Shown here: positions 16,521 through 25,533 of the stretch, piece after piece
Numbering within the stretch: the stretch's first letter is position 1
Layout: every line of letters starts with the position of its first letter
Origin: Dysgonomonas sp. HDW5A
GTDB taxonomy: Bacteria > Bacteroidota > Bacteroidia > Bacteroidales > Dysgonomonadaceae
DNA length: 64,000 nucleotides
Reading direction: 5' to 3'
Assembly: GCF_011299555.1 (NCBI RefSeq)
Contig: NZ_CP049857.1
Location: 992,001-1,056,000 of the forward strand
Position numbers and translations under genes: made by a program
The notes under the pieces: model-generated
The model's input: the letters and a program-made list of their open reading frames with translations, nothing else
Databases searched by the model: none
What the model was told of the DNA's origin: nothing

Positions 16521-17417
16521 ATGAGAAATCTATTTTTATTAGCTTTATCTATTTTCTTTTTTTCGTCATGTTCAAACGACGATACGATTCTTTCTAGCAC
16601 TAATTTAAGTAATGAATCTACGGATTCAAAGCCGATATTAAAAACAATAGAGTTTATCTATAAAGGTAAATCCTATTCTTCTGAATATTATGAAAAAGGC
16701 GATTCTGTGGTTATTTTGGACTACGAAACACAGATAATCTATAACAATCTAGGGAAGAATGAGAATAAATTTGTACTTGTTAGCGATGATAATAAAATTA
16801 CCTATTTTGATAATGAATCTGAATATTTAGAGAATCAAAAAACAAAACCCCAATTAAGAGCAACAGATTCAACACCTTATATGAAAATCGTTGTAAGATT
16901 ATATAAAAACATAGACCCCTTGTTTAATTCTTCAACTACGATGGTTATAGAAAAAACGTACAAAGCACTAAATACTAGATTGACTACAGATGATAGAGAG
17001 TTGGGGTTAATTCCAGATTTAAGGGTTTATAGTCATAATGATAATATATCAATGGCAAAAGTCTCTTTATATATAGGTAATATGACACCCGATTTTAACT
17101 TTAGGGGACAAGCAGCTTTATGGATGTATGAACATATAAACTATGGAGGTGAATCTTGTGCTGCTTATGCTGCTACTGCTTGGAATGATTCGCAATATGG
17201 ACCAATGAAACCAGGTGAAGAAAAGGGAGAAACTACTCAAATCGTACTTAAAGCTTTCAAAAAATATAATGGGGATAGCTTTAATGATATAATTTCATCA
17301 TTAAAGATTATATTGACATATACAAACATGAATGAGGCCAGCGTCAGAGAGTCTGGAAGTAGAGAAGAATCTAGCACCCCTAGGACACCTTCTACTGGTT
17401 CCGGAGGTAGGTCTTAA
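16521..17417 (+). CDS. Lipoprotein with a beta/gamma-crystallin-like segment
   Basis: 298 aa with a lipoprotein signal (FFFSSC, C17), then a Ser/Thr/Asn-rich linker and a probable beta-rich middle. Residues 203-210 read YEHINYGG and residues 255-260 NDIISS, followed by LKI. The first matches the Greek-key start (aromatic-E-x-x-N-F/Y-x-G) of beta/gamma-crystallins, and the second matches their calcium motif N/D-N/D-x-x-S/T-S. The tail is Ser/Gly/Thr-rich. Function unknown; a calcium-binding surface lipoprotein is my inference. The gene stands alone, flanked by terminators. Confidence 0.7.
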   Translation: MRNLFLLALSIFFFSSCSNDDTILSSTNLSNESTDSKPILKTIEFIYKGKSYSSEYYEKGDSVVILDYETQIIYNNLGKNENKFVLVSDDNKITYFDNESEYLENQKTKPQLRATDSTPYMKIVVRLYKNIDPLFNSSTTMVIEKTYKALNTRLTTDDRELGLIPDLRVYSHNDNISMAKVSLYIGNMTPDFNFRGQAALWMYEHINYGGESCAAYAATAWNDSQYGPMKPGEEKGETTQIVLKAFKKYNGDSFNDIISSLKIILTYTNMNEASVRESGSREESSTPRTPSTGSGGRS

Positions 17418-17437
17418 TAGATCTTATATAAAATAAT

Positions 17438-17469
17438 AAACGCCTGTAAAATTACAGGCGTTTTCTTTT
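17438..17469 (+). terminator. Intrinsic terminator after the crystallin-like lipoprotein
   Basis: AAACGCCTGTAA (17438-17449) pairs with TTACAGGCGTTT (17452-17463) around a 2-nt loop, then TCTTTTT. Its T-run abuts the phased TCTAAT array. Confidence 0.88.
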
Positions 17470-17530
17470 TCTAATCCAATTCTAATCTTGCCTTAATAAA
17501 TATCTAATACACCTCAAAAACGCCTCTAAT
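17470..17530 (+). promoter_or_regulatory. Phased TCTAAT array, likely response-regulator site
   Basis: TCTAAT occurs at 17470, 17481, 17503 and 17525, that is at steps of 11, 22 and 22 bp. The two skipped registers hold partial matches (CTTAAT at 17492, TCAAAA at 17514). Six units on one face of the helix is the layout of OmpR-family operators. The array ends 11 nt before the TATATTTG -7 box of the exporter operon, whose OmpR-type regulator is encoded at 23412. Confidence 0.65.
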
Positions 17531-17540
17531 CTTAGGACGA

Positions 17541-17548
17541 TATATTTG
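17541..17548 (+). promoter_or_regulatory. -7 element TATATTTG of the metal exporter operon
   Basis: Exact TAnnTTTG match 26 nt before the first exporter gene. No TTTG at -33; the position is instead occupied by the phased array, which fits an activator-dependent promoter. Confidence 0.6.
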
Positions 17549-17573
17549 CAACACAAAATATTGATTCCGAAAG

Positions 17574-18866
17574 ATGAGAAAATACCTATTACTACTAGTA
17601 AGCATTTTAAGTCTAGCCAATAGCTACGCACAAGAACCGCAAGTGCTAAAACTTTCAGCCGAACAGGTCGAAGCATTATTCCTAAAACAAAACCTGCAAC
17701 TTATAGCCGAGCATCTGAATATTGATTTGGCAGATGCCGCCATTATACAAGCCAAATTATGGGATAACCCCGAAATATCTGTCGGATCGGTCAACCTATG
17801 GACTACCGATAAACAACGTGAAGGCGAAAAAGAAGTGATCCCCCCTCTGTTTGGTTCTTTCGCCCGAAACACCCAATTCTCTGTAGAACTGAGTCAACTG
17901 ATTCAAACCGCAGGCAAAAGAGGAAAGCTAGTAAAACAAGAAAAGGTTTCTAAAGAAATAGCTATTCAGGAGTTCGAAGAAGTTTTCAGAGGACTAAAAA
18001 TCGAACTTCGTAAATCAATCAACGAAATCGTCTATCTACAAGCTTATCAAAAAGTTCTCGCACAACAAGAAGAGTCTCTAGGGCAACTAATCACAGCTTA
18101 TCAGAAGCAAGTAGCACAAGGTAATATAGCCAAAAGCGAATTACTCAGATTGCAATCGTCCTTACTCGAATTAGAAAACGAATCAAACGATACACAAATA
18201 GACCTTAACGAACAGCAAAAAGGTCTTAAAACACTACTCAATGTTACTCCTTCGGTTGTCATCGTGATAGAAGACAACGCACAAACTGTACAAGACCCAA
18301 ACAATTTATCATTAGCTAATCTGCTTGACATGGCTTCAGAATTTCGTCCTGATGTAAAAGCTTCAAGATTACAGACGCAGTTTCATGAAAAGTCGCTGGC
18401 ATACGAAAAGGCTCAACGTATTCCCGACCTTACTGTAAGTGCAAATTATGACCGTTATGGTGGTGTTTGGAAAGATTTTGTTGGCTTTGGTGTAAGTTTC
18501 GATATCCCTTTTTTCAACCGTAATCAGGGAAATATAAAAGCTGCACGTATCAGTCGAGATCAAAGTATTCACCTGGCAGAACTTCAACAAAATCAGGCAC
18601 AACACGAAGTAGCCGAAGCTTATGGCAACTATGCTTTAGCCTATCGGTTCTACAAGCGTGTAAGCGAAAACAGTTTGCTATCGGAACTTGACGGTATGCT
18701 CACCGTATATACTAAAAACCTGCTGAATAAAAACATCAGTATGCTTGAATTTATCGACTTTATGGATTCTTATAAAACCAATAAAGAAACCCTTCTGTCG
18801 GCTCGTAAAAAGGTAAATACACAATTCGAGGAACTACAATACACGGTAGGATCGGATATAAAATAA
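17574..18866 (+). CDS. TolC-family outer membrane component of RND metal exporter
   Basis: Outer-membrane channel of a tripartite exporter. A signal peptide (MRKYLLLLVSILSLANSYAQ) is followed by two OEP repeats rich in long helices; typical features are LADAAIIQAKLWDNPEISVG near the start of the first repeat and PDLTVSANYDRYG with GFGVSFDIPFFNRNQGNI in the second. Length 430 aa fits CusC/CzcC proteins. First gene of the exporter operon, just behind the phased array and -7 box. Confidence 0.87.
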   Translation: MRKYLLLLVSILSLANSYAQEPQVLKLSAEQVEALFLKQNLQLIAEHLNIDLADAAIIQAKLWDNPEISVGSVNLWTTDKQREGEKEVIPPLFGSFARNTQFSVELSQLIQTAGKRGKLVKQEKVSKEIAIQEFEEVFRGLKIELRKSINEIVYLQAYQKVLAQQEESLGQLITAYQKQVAQGNIAKSELLRLQSSLLELENESNDTQIDLNEQQKGLKTLLNVTPSVVIVIEDNAQTVQDPNNLSLANLLDMASEFRPDVKASRLQTQFHEKSLAYEKAQRIPDLTVSANYDRYGGVWKDFVGFGVSFDIPFFNRNQGNIKAARISRDQSIHLAELQQNQAQHEVAEAYGNYALAYRFYKRVSENSLLSELDGMLTVYTKNLLNKNISMLEFIDFMDSYKTNKETLLSARKKVNTQFEELQYTVGSDIK

Positions 18867-18896
18867 GGCTATAAGTAATCGAAAGAACTAAAACAT

Positions 18897-19988
18897 ATGA
18901 TAAAGAGACAAATCACATTCACCGTCGCAGCTCTACAAATACTGCTCCTTGCATCTTGTGGAGGCAAGTCTGATATAAACAGCGGAAATAATAAGCTGGA
19001 AATTAAGCAGGCCTTTCTTCAAAATGTACAAACAACCAAAGCCGTATTGAGCAACCAAGAGGAAGAATTAACTCTGACAGGAAAAGTTGAATATGACCCC
19101 GACAAGGTTATCAATTACGTACCTATGATCGGAGGGATTATAGAGCGTTCGTATTTTTCTCTAGGCGATAAAGTCCAAAAAGGGCAAACACTGCTCGACA
19201 TCAGAAGTACCGAGTTGAGTTCCCTGCAATCGGAACGTGTTGGTCTCGAATCGGATGTTAAGATTGCAGAGCGTGAATTAAAAACCGCCAAAGCCATGTT
19301 TGACGACAATATGTTGTCTGAAAAAGAACTGATGGAGGCACAGGCCAAACTGAGTCAGGCACAAGCGGCATACAGTAAAATACAAACCGATATGTCGGTA
19401 TTCGGGTCGAACAAAGGAAACGGAACATTCTCTATCAAAGCTCCCATGAGTGGCTATATTGTCAGCAAGAATGCTTCATCGGGAAGTACTGTATCAGCAG
19501 ACGGCGACCCTTTATTCATTATTGCAGACCTAAGTACTGTATGGATTACGGCCAATGTATATGCAAGTAATCTGCTGTTTGTTAAAGAAGGGCAGGAGGT
19601 GAAAATTACCACCCTATCCTATCCGGGCGAAATTTTCTATGGAAAGATAAACTCATTGTCACAGGTATTTGATCCTGAAGAAAAAGTTCTTAAGGCTCGC
19701 ATCGTGATGCCCAATAAAGACCTGAGGTTAAAACCTGAAATGTCTGCCGTAATCAGATTAAAGAATGAAACTCATAACAAACTGGTATCAATTCCATCAG
19801 AAGCATTGGTTTTTGATAACGACCGCTACTATGTAGTTGTCGAAGAATCACCCGATAATTTTGTATCGAAAGAGGTTACCCTCAGCGGACATCACAACAA
19901 TGTATCTTATGTTACTTCGGGAATATCAGAAGGAGAAAACATAGTTATAAAAAATCAATTACTGATATATACTGGTCTTAAAGATTAA
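18897..19988 (+). CDS. RND efflux periplasmic adaptor (CusB/CzcB-like) lipoprotein
   Basis: Membrane-fusion protein joining the pump to the outer-membrane channel. Lipoprotein signal with C21 (LLLASC). Domains in order: beta-barrel start, lipoyl half (GGIIERSYFSLGDKVQKGQ), a short helical hairpin (about residues 100-155), second lipoyl half (IKAPMSGYIVSKNASSGSTV), beta-barrel and membrane-proximal parts. Length 363 aa. The short hairpin is typical of CzcB-type adaptors in Bacteroidetes. It follows the channel gene by 30 nt. Confidence 0.87.
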   Translation: MIKRQITFTVAALQILLLASCGGKSDINSGNNKLEIKQAFLQNVQTTKAVLSNQEEELTLTGKVEYDPDKVINYVPMIGGIIERSYFSLGDKVQKGQTLLDIRSTELSSLQSERVGLESDVKIAERELKTAKAMFDDNMLSEKELMEAQAKLSQAQAAYSKIQTDMSVFGSNKGNGTFSIKAPMSGYIVSKNASSGSTVSADGDPLFIIADLSTVWITANVYASNLLFVKEGQEVKITTLSYPGEIFYGKINSLSQVFDPEEKVLKARIVMPNKDLRLKPEMSAVIRLKNETHNKLVSIPSEALVFDNDRYYVVVEESPDNFVSKEVTLSGHHNNVSYVTSGISEGENIVIKNQLLIYTGLKD

Positions 19989-20089
19989 TATATAGAACTG
20001 CTTACATATTCAGGCAAGCATAACAATCATAAACTAAACTGTTAGTGCTTTTCAATATATCATAAAACATTACTAGATATCTATATAGT

Positions 20090-23000
20090 ATGCACAAATT
20101 TGTAGAAAATATAATAGCATTTGCCCTACGTAATCATATACTTGTACTTTTTCTGACAGGTATACTATTTATAGCAGGTATTGTATGCTACTTAAATACG
20201 CCTATTGAGGCCTATCCGGATGTAACCAATACCCGTGTCAAGATTATTACTCAATGGCAGGGACGTAGTGCCGAAGAGATCGAAAAGTTTGTAACCTTAC
20301 CCATCATGCGGGAAATGAATACTATTCCCCGTAAAACAGATGTACGCTCGACGTCGTTATTCGGATTGTCAGTAGTATCTGTTGTTTTCGAAGATGGAGT
20401 AGATGATTTCTACGCACAACAGTATGCCTCGAACCGTATGCAGGGGCTGGAACTACCTGAAGGAGCAGAAGCGGGAATAGAACCTCCATCGGGTGCAACA
20501 GGAGAAATATATCGCTATGTCATCAAAAGCGATTTACCCATACGCGAAGTAGCTGCTCTTAACGAATGGGTCATCCAACGAGAACTATTATCTGTACCCG
20601 GAGTAGCCAGCATAGCTAGTTTTGGTGGAGAAGAGAAGATGTTCGAAATAAAAGTAAACCCTGCCGAACTCAACAATTACGATCTGTCTCCGTTAGCGGT
20701 ATTCGAAGCCGTTTCGAACAGTAATATAAACGTAGGTGGAGACATTATACAAAAAGGAAGTCAGGCATTTGTTGTCAGAGGCGTAGGGTTACTCGAAAGC
20801 GTAGAGGACATCGAAAATATCCTTATCGAGGTAAAAGGCGGTACCCCCATCCGTGTAAAACAAGTAGCATCGGTAAGCGTTGCTTCAAAACCCCGGCTGG
20901 GACAAGTAGGTCTTGACGGAGATGATGACGTAGTCCAAGGTATCGTAATCATGCTTCGGGGACAAAACCCGAGTGATGTAATTGTCAATCTAAAAGAAAA
21001 AATAGCAGAACTTAACGAAAGAATATTACCCGAAAATGTAAAAATAGAACCTTTTCTCGACCGCACAACTTTAGTGGATTCCACTGTACATACAGTTATC
21101 CGAAATTTGCTCGAAGGCATAATCTTGGTTTCCATAGTGGTATTTATCTTCCTTTTCAACTGGCGAACAACTCTGATCGTAGCTACAGTGATTCCACTAT
21201 CGTTTTTATTTGCCATCGTTATGCTCCGTATACAAGGATTACCGGCTAATCTTATTTCGATGGGGGCTCTCGACTTCGGCTTACTTCTGGAGGGGACACT
21301 CGTCATAGTCGAGATTATTTTCGTGGAGATGGAAAAACGATCTGCTTTACTTCAAGGCAGGTACGAAAATACGTTGAAAAGCGGACTTATCAAGAAAAGT
21401 GCCGGAACCGTTGCATCACATATTTTCTTTGCCCAATTGATTTTGGTTGTGGCACTGTTCCCCATCTTCTCATTCCAGAAAGTAGAAGGTAAAATGTTCT
21501 CACCACTCGCTTTCACATTAGGATACGCACTTTTAGGATCTCTTATCCTTAGTTTAACCTATGTTCCCGTGATGTGTAAAGTGCTATTGACAAAACCGTT
21601 GAAAGAGAGAACTAATTTTATCAGCCGATTTTTCACCTCAACTTTATATAAGATATACGAGTTCGGTACACGATATCGAAAAGGAACCATTATTGCGTTC
21701 TGTATCCTATTATCGTTATGCATTGCCAGATTCTGTTATTGGGGCACCGAATTTATACCAAGTATGAACGAAGGAGCAATCTATATCCGTGCGACTTTAC
21801 CAAACAGTGTCAATCTGGACGAATCGGTAAAGATCACAAAGCAGATGAAAAAGAAACTGCGGAATTTCGGTGAAGTGGAGTTTGTTCTTTCACAAACAGG
21901 GCGACCTAATGATGGAACCGATGCTACAGGATTTTTCAATATAGAGTTTCATACTCAATTGAAACCCGAGAAAGACTGGAATCGCAAAATCAGTAAAGAT
22001 GATCTGATTAACGAAATAAAGGATTCACTCGATATATATCCCGGTGTTATCTTTGGGTTCAGCCAACCCATCCAAGATAATGTCGAAGAATATGTCGCAG
22101 GAGTAAAAAGCTCATTGGTTATCAAAATATTCGGGAACGACCTGCACCAGTTAGAGGATCTTGCCAATCAAACGGCAGCTTCCATTAAAGATGTTAAAGG
22201 GATAGAAGATGTAAATGTCTTTAAAAGTATAGGTCTTCCCGAATTACAAATCAAATTAGACGAAGCACGCATGGCTCGCTATGCAGTATCTATGGCAGAT
22301 GCACAAGCAGTGGTCGAAATGGCTATCGGAGGAAAATCGGCGACTAAATTCTACGAAGACGAACGTACTTTTGATGTAAATATCCGTTTTCAGAAAGAGT
22401 ATCGTGATAATGAAGATAAAATAGGTAATATTCTTATTCCAACGATGGATGGAAAACAGGTTCCTTTAAAAGAGATTGCCGATATTACTTTCATTACAGG
22501 TCCTACATTTATTTACAGGGATGGTAACAGCCGATATGTTGGAATAGGATTCAGTATACGTGATCGCGATTTAGGATCTACCATTGCAGAAGCTCAAAAG
22601 AAAGTAGCGGAAAATGTGCAACTGAAACCTGAAAATAAGATGCAGTGGGCAGGTGAATTCGAGAGCCAACAACGAGCTACCAAGCGTTTGATGGTCATTG
22701 TTCCAGCTGCATTACTACTGATATTGTTTCTTCTTTATATGAACTTCGGCACCATTAAAGATACCCTTATTGCAGCCAGTGCCATGCCTTATGCCTTTAT
22801 TGGAGGGTTTATATCGCTATGGGTAACCAATACGACATTCGGAATATCGGCAGGAATAGGCTTTATTATCCTGTTCGGCATAACGGCAATCGATAGTATT
22901 TTGCTGATTGCATTGATGAAAAGTAAAATGCAAAGAAGCCATAACCTACGACTGGCTATTGACGAAGCTGTACACAGCCGGGTAAGACCGGTACTGATGA

Positions 23001-23182
23001 TTGCCCTTATGGGGTCAATGGGATTATTTCCTGCAGCCATGTCAACCGGAATGGGTTCTGAAATACAAAGACCGCTGGCCATTATGATTGTTGGAGGAAT
23101 ATTAATCTGTATGCTACTATCGTTTACGGTCTTACCACAGGTATTCTACTTTGCTTACAGACGAGATAAAAGACTAAGATAA
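20090..23182 (+). CDS. Heavy-metal RND transporter, CusA/CzcA family
   Basis: Inner-membrane proton-driven pump exporting metal cations. It has 12 transmembrane helices in the usual 1+5+1+5 order and HME-type hallmarks: NTPIEAYPDVTNTRVKI, TQWQGRSAEEIEKFVTLPI, LPEGAEAGIEPPSGATGEIY. In helix 4 the metal-pump signature reads DFGLLLEGTLVIVEII (D395, E401, E408), with E401 where the family nearly always has D and I409 where it has N. Length 1030 aa is normal. The substrate (Cu/Ag or Zn/Co/Cd) cannot be decided. Confidence 0.87.
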   Translation: MHKFVENIIAFALRNHILVLFLTGILFIAGIVCYLNTPIEAYPDVTNTRVKIITQWQGRSAEEIEKFVTLPIMREMNTIPRKTDVRSTSLFGLSVVSVVFEDGVDDFYAQQYASNRMQGLELPEGAEAGIEPPSGATGEIYRYVIKSDLPIREVAALNEWVIQRELLSVPGVASIASFGGEEKMFEIKVNPAELNNYDLSPLAVFEAVSNSNINVGGDIIQKGSQAFVVRGVGLLESVEDIENILIEVKGGTPIRVKQVASVSVASKPRLGQVGLDGDDDVVQGIVIMLRGQNPSDVIVNLKEKIAELNERILPENVKIEPFLDRTTLVDSTVHTVIRNLLEGIILVSIVVFIFLFNWRTTLIVATVIPLSFLFAIVMLRIQGLPANLISMGALDFGLLLEGTLVIVEIIFVEMEKRSALLQGRYENTLKSGLIKKSAGTVASHIFFAQLILVVALFPIFSFQKVEGKMFSPLAFTLGYALLGSLILSLTYVPVMCKVLLTKPLKERTNFISRFFTSTLYKIYEFGTRYRKGTIIAFCILLSLCIARFCYWGTEFIPSMNEGAIYIRATLPNSVNLDESVKITKQMKKKLRNFGEVEFVLSQTGRPNDGTDATGFFNIEFHTQLKPEKDWNRKISKDDLINEIKDSLDIYPGVIFGFSQPIQDNVEEYVAGVKSSLVIKIFGNDLHQLEDLANQTAASIKDVKGIEDVNVFKSIGLPELQIKLDEARMARYAVSMADAQAVVEMAIGGKSATKFYEDERTFDVNIRFQKEYRDNEDKIGNILIPTMDGKQVPLKEIADITFITGPTFIYRDGNSRYVGIGFSIRDRDLGSTIAEAQKKVAENVQLKPENKMQWAGEFESQQRATKRLMVIVPAALLLILFLLYMNFGTIKDTLIAASAMPYAFIGGFISLWVTNTTFGISAGIGFIILFGITAIDSILLIALMKSKMQRSHNLRLAIDEAVHSRVRPVLMIALMGSMGLFPAAMSTGMGSEIQRPLAIMIVGGILICMLLSFTVLPQVFYFAYRRDKRLR

Positions 23183-23204
23183 TACCTTTTTTTCTCATTG
23201 ATAA

Positions 23205-23255
23205 GAGACAGACCTATGCGTTTGACCGTTGAGGACAGGCATATGGGTCTTCTCT
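23205..23255 (+). other. Hairpin after the RND pump gene
   Basis: AGAGACAGACCTATGC and GCATATGGGTCTTCTCT form an imperfect long stem around a 19-nt loop. No T-run follows, so it may stabilise or process the mRNA rather than terminate it. GACAGACC recalls the dispersed repeat, but the tail is absent. Confidence 0.45.
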
Positions 23256-23340
23256 ACAACTAAAGAATGTTATCAATAAAAAAATTATTATTTTTAGATT
23301 TTAAACTAAAATAAACTGTTTATTGTTGTATTCCAAAGTT

Positions 23341-23397
23341 ATAACTAACTTTAGCTATTATACTCACCAAAGCAATAAAAAGGTCTGAGACCTTAAT
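23341..23397 (-). repeat. Dispersed hairpin repeat, copy before the metal response regulator
   Basis: On the minus strand: AAGGTC-TCA-GACCTT, TTTATT, TTGCTTTG (23375-23368), GTGAGTATAATAGC and AGTTAT. Perfect stem and near-complete tail. It points away from the regulator gene 14 nt to its right, so it cannot serve that gene as promoter; the hairpin is symmetric and could terminate in either direction. Confidence 0.72.
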
Positions 23398-23411
23398 CAA
23401 ATGGCTGTTTT

Positions 23412-24098
23412 ATGGAGTTACTTCTCGTAGAAGATAATATACGCATCAGCGAGTTCATAGTTAAAGGACTTGTGGAAAGTGGCTTTTCGGTCGTTCTGGC
23501 TGAAAATGGAACTGATGCACGAAGCCTGATCAGTCAACGGGAATGGGATTTGATTTTACTGGATATAATGCTACCCGATATCGATGGTATAGAGCTCCTA
23601 CAATACACACGCTATAAAAAAATCAATACCCCTATTCTCGTTGTCAGTGCTTTGGGCGAACCCGATGACAAGGTAAAAGCTCTCGATTATGGAGCCGACG
23701 ATTATCTGGCAAAACCTTTTCATTTCAAAGAACTGATTGCTCGTATAAATGCTTTGACACGCAGAGCCAAATTAAATTACAATACACCCTCTGAAATACT
23801 TGAATGTGACGATCTTAAACTTTATATAGACGAACATCGCATAGAAAGAGGCAATACCGAGATAAAACTGACCCTTCAGGAATTTAAGCTACTTAAAATT
23901 CTGATGGAGAATAAAAATAAGGTACTGCCCCGTAGCCAGATTCTCGATTCGGTATGGGGTATCAACTATGATTCAAATACCAATGTAGTAGATGTATACA
24001 TATCGTATCTGCGAAATAAAGTTGATATCGAAGGTCATACCAAATTGATAGAAACAATCAAAGGAAGAGGATATATGATTAGAACTCACAATGAATGA
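23412..24098 (+). CDS. Response regulator, OmpR family (metal exporter cluster)
   Basis: Receiver domain with E7-D8 acidic pair, phospho-acceptor D51 (LILLDIMLPD) and K in AKPFHF; C-terminal winged helix with DVYISYLRNKVD and ETIKGRGYMI. Length 228 aa, closest in style to CusR/QseB regulators. It is followed after 52 nt by a histidine kinase and preceded by the exporter operon, so it is the likely activator that binds the phased TCTAAT array at 17470-17530. Confidence 0.87.
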   Translation: MELLLVEDNIRISEFIVKGLVESGFSVVLAENGTDARSLISQREWDLILLDIMLPDIDGIELLQYTRYKKINTPILVVSALGEPDDKVKALDYGADDYLAKPFHFKELIARINALTRRAKLNYNTPSEILECDDLKLYIDEHRIERGNTEIKLTLQEFKLLKILMENKNKVLPRSQILDSVWGINYDSNTNVVDVYISYLRNKVDIEGHTKLIETIKGRGYMIRTHNE

Positions 24099-24150
24099 GG
24101 TATCTGATTTTCAAATAATACTGCACTAGATACTTATTGTTACTCAACAT

Positions 24151-25503
24151 ATGAAAGTACAAACTCGTTTAAGTCTGTTTTGCTCTATTATATTCGGAGT
24201 GGTTTTTGCCATACTATCTCTCCTTATCTATGGATTATATTATAATAATGTTGAAAAATCTATCTATCAAAGCTTAAAAAAAACAGTTCAGATTACCGCT
24301 CTTTTTTACCTCGAAGAAGATGAGCTAAATAGCAAAGACTTTGCTAAAATTAGAAAGCAATTCGAAGAAGCGGTTTCTGATTCTTATTATCAGATATATA
24401 ACGAAAACGACCAGGTTAGTTATGGAGCTAAACCTGCAGATATTCCACCACATATACTCGACCGTATACGTAAAGAAAAACAGTTGTCTTTTTCGACCGA
24501 TGAATTTTTATGCAATGGGATTTTCTATGAAGATAACCAAGGTGATTTTGTAGTCATCACTAAAAAGAAGAAAGAAGATCTCAATGAGCAAGTAAATCAG
24601 CTTTTATGGGTTCTATTAGCAGCTTTTGTAATAGGACTATTAGCCATCATAGGATTAAGCAGATGGGTTTCACATGTGGCATATCGCCCATTCAGAAAGG
24701 TAATAGATCAGGTAAATAGCATCTCAACCAAAAATTTAGATGTACAGATAGAATCACCACAGACCAAAGATGAGTTACAGGATCTTACTGATACATTTAA
24801 TGAACTTTTAAATAAACTATCCGAAACATTTATCATACAAAAGAATTTTGTGAATTATGTATCTCACGAATTTAAAACACCTTTGGCTTCGATATTGGGC
24901 AATCTCGAAGTCTTTTCGATAAAAGACCGTACCCCAGAGGAGTATAAACAGCTATCAAATAAATTGATACAACAAATTTATCAATTAGAAGAAATATTGA
25001 ATATCTTAATTGTTATATCCGATCTAAGGGAAGACTCAGACATTAGAACACAAATACGGATTGATGATCTCATATGGGAAATAATAAGCAAAATATCGAA
25101 CCGTTATACAGGATCAAAAGTTAGAGTAAACGTAGATATCCTTCCCGAAGATGAACAGCTATTGTCTATCAATAAAGATAAAACACAGTTACTTATGGCT
25201 ATGTTTAATCTGATAGAAAATGCAGTAAAATACTCTCAAGGGAACACTGTGGATATTCAACTCTCGAAAAAAGAAGACCATCTTTGCATAGCAATTGCTG
25301 ATAAAGGAATAGGCATACCTTCCGATCAATTAGACAATATTAGCAAACCATTTTATCGGGCAGATAATACCAATAAAATACAAGGCAGTGGCATCGGATT
25401 ATCCATAGCCTTACGTATTCTTGAAAAAAACCGGATCAAGTATGAAATTATCTCAGAAGAGAATAAAGGAACTACAATTATCCTAATTTTTTCGGGTACT
25501 TAA
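24151..25503 (+). CDS. Sensor histidine kinase of the metal exporter cluster
   Basis: Two transmembrane helices (about residues 7-29 and 150-172) flank a periplasmic sensor of about 120 residues. Then come a HAMP domain (about 173-225), the phospho-accepting motif VSHEFKTPLASI with H239, and an ATPase domain with LIENAVKYS, DKGIGIP and GSGIGLSIA. Length 450 aa, typical of CusS-like kinases. Paired with the regulator immediately upstream; signal inferred to be a metal ion from the neighbouring exporter. Confidence 0.87.
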   Translation: MKVQTRLSLFCSIIFGVVFAILSLLIYGLYYNNVEKSIYQSLKKTVQITALFYLEEDELNSKDFAKIRKQFEEAVSDSYYQIYNENDQVSYGAKPADIPPHILDRIRKEKQLSFSTDEFLCNGIFYEDNQGDFVVITKKKKEDLNEQVNQLLWVLLAAFVIGLLAIIGLSRWVSHVAYRPFRKVIDQVNSISTKNLDVQIESPQTKDELQDLTDTFNELLNKLSETFIIQKNFVNYVSHEFKTPLASILGNLEVFSIKDRTPEEYKQLSNKLIQQIYQLEEILNILIVISDLREDSDIRTQIRIDDLIWEIISKISNRYTGSKVRVNVDILPEDEQLLSINKDKTQLLMAMFNLIENAVKYSQGNTVDIQLSKKEDHLCIAIADKGIGIPSDQLDNISKPFYRADNTNKIQGSGIGLSIALRILEKNRIKYEIISEENKGTTIILIFSGT

Positions 25504-25533
25504 AATATTTACAAGAGAAACCATACCTCACAT

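Noticed and set aside
15681-17417. tRNA-His followed by two unknown lipoprotein genes, as in an integrated island
   Set aside because: No integrase and no second copy of the tRNA 3' end was found in the window; each gene has its own terminator. Ordinary intergenic spread explains it.
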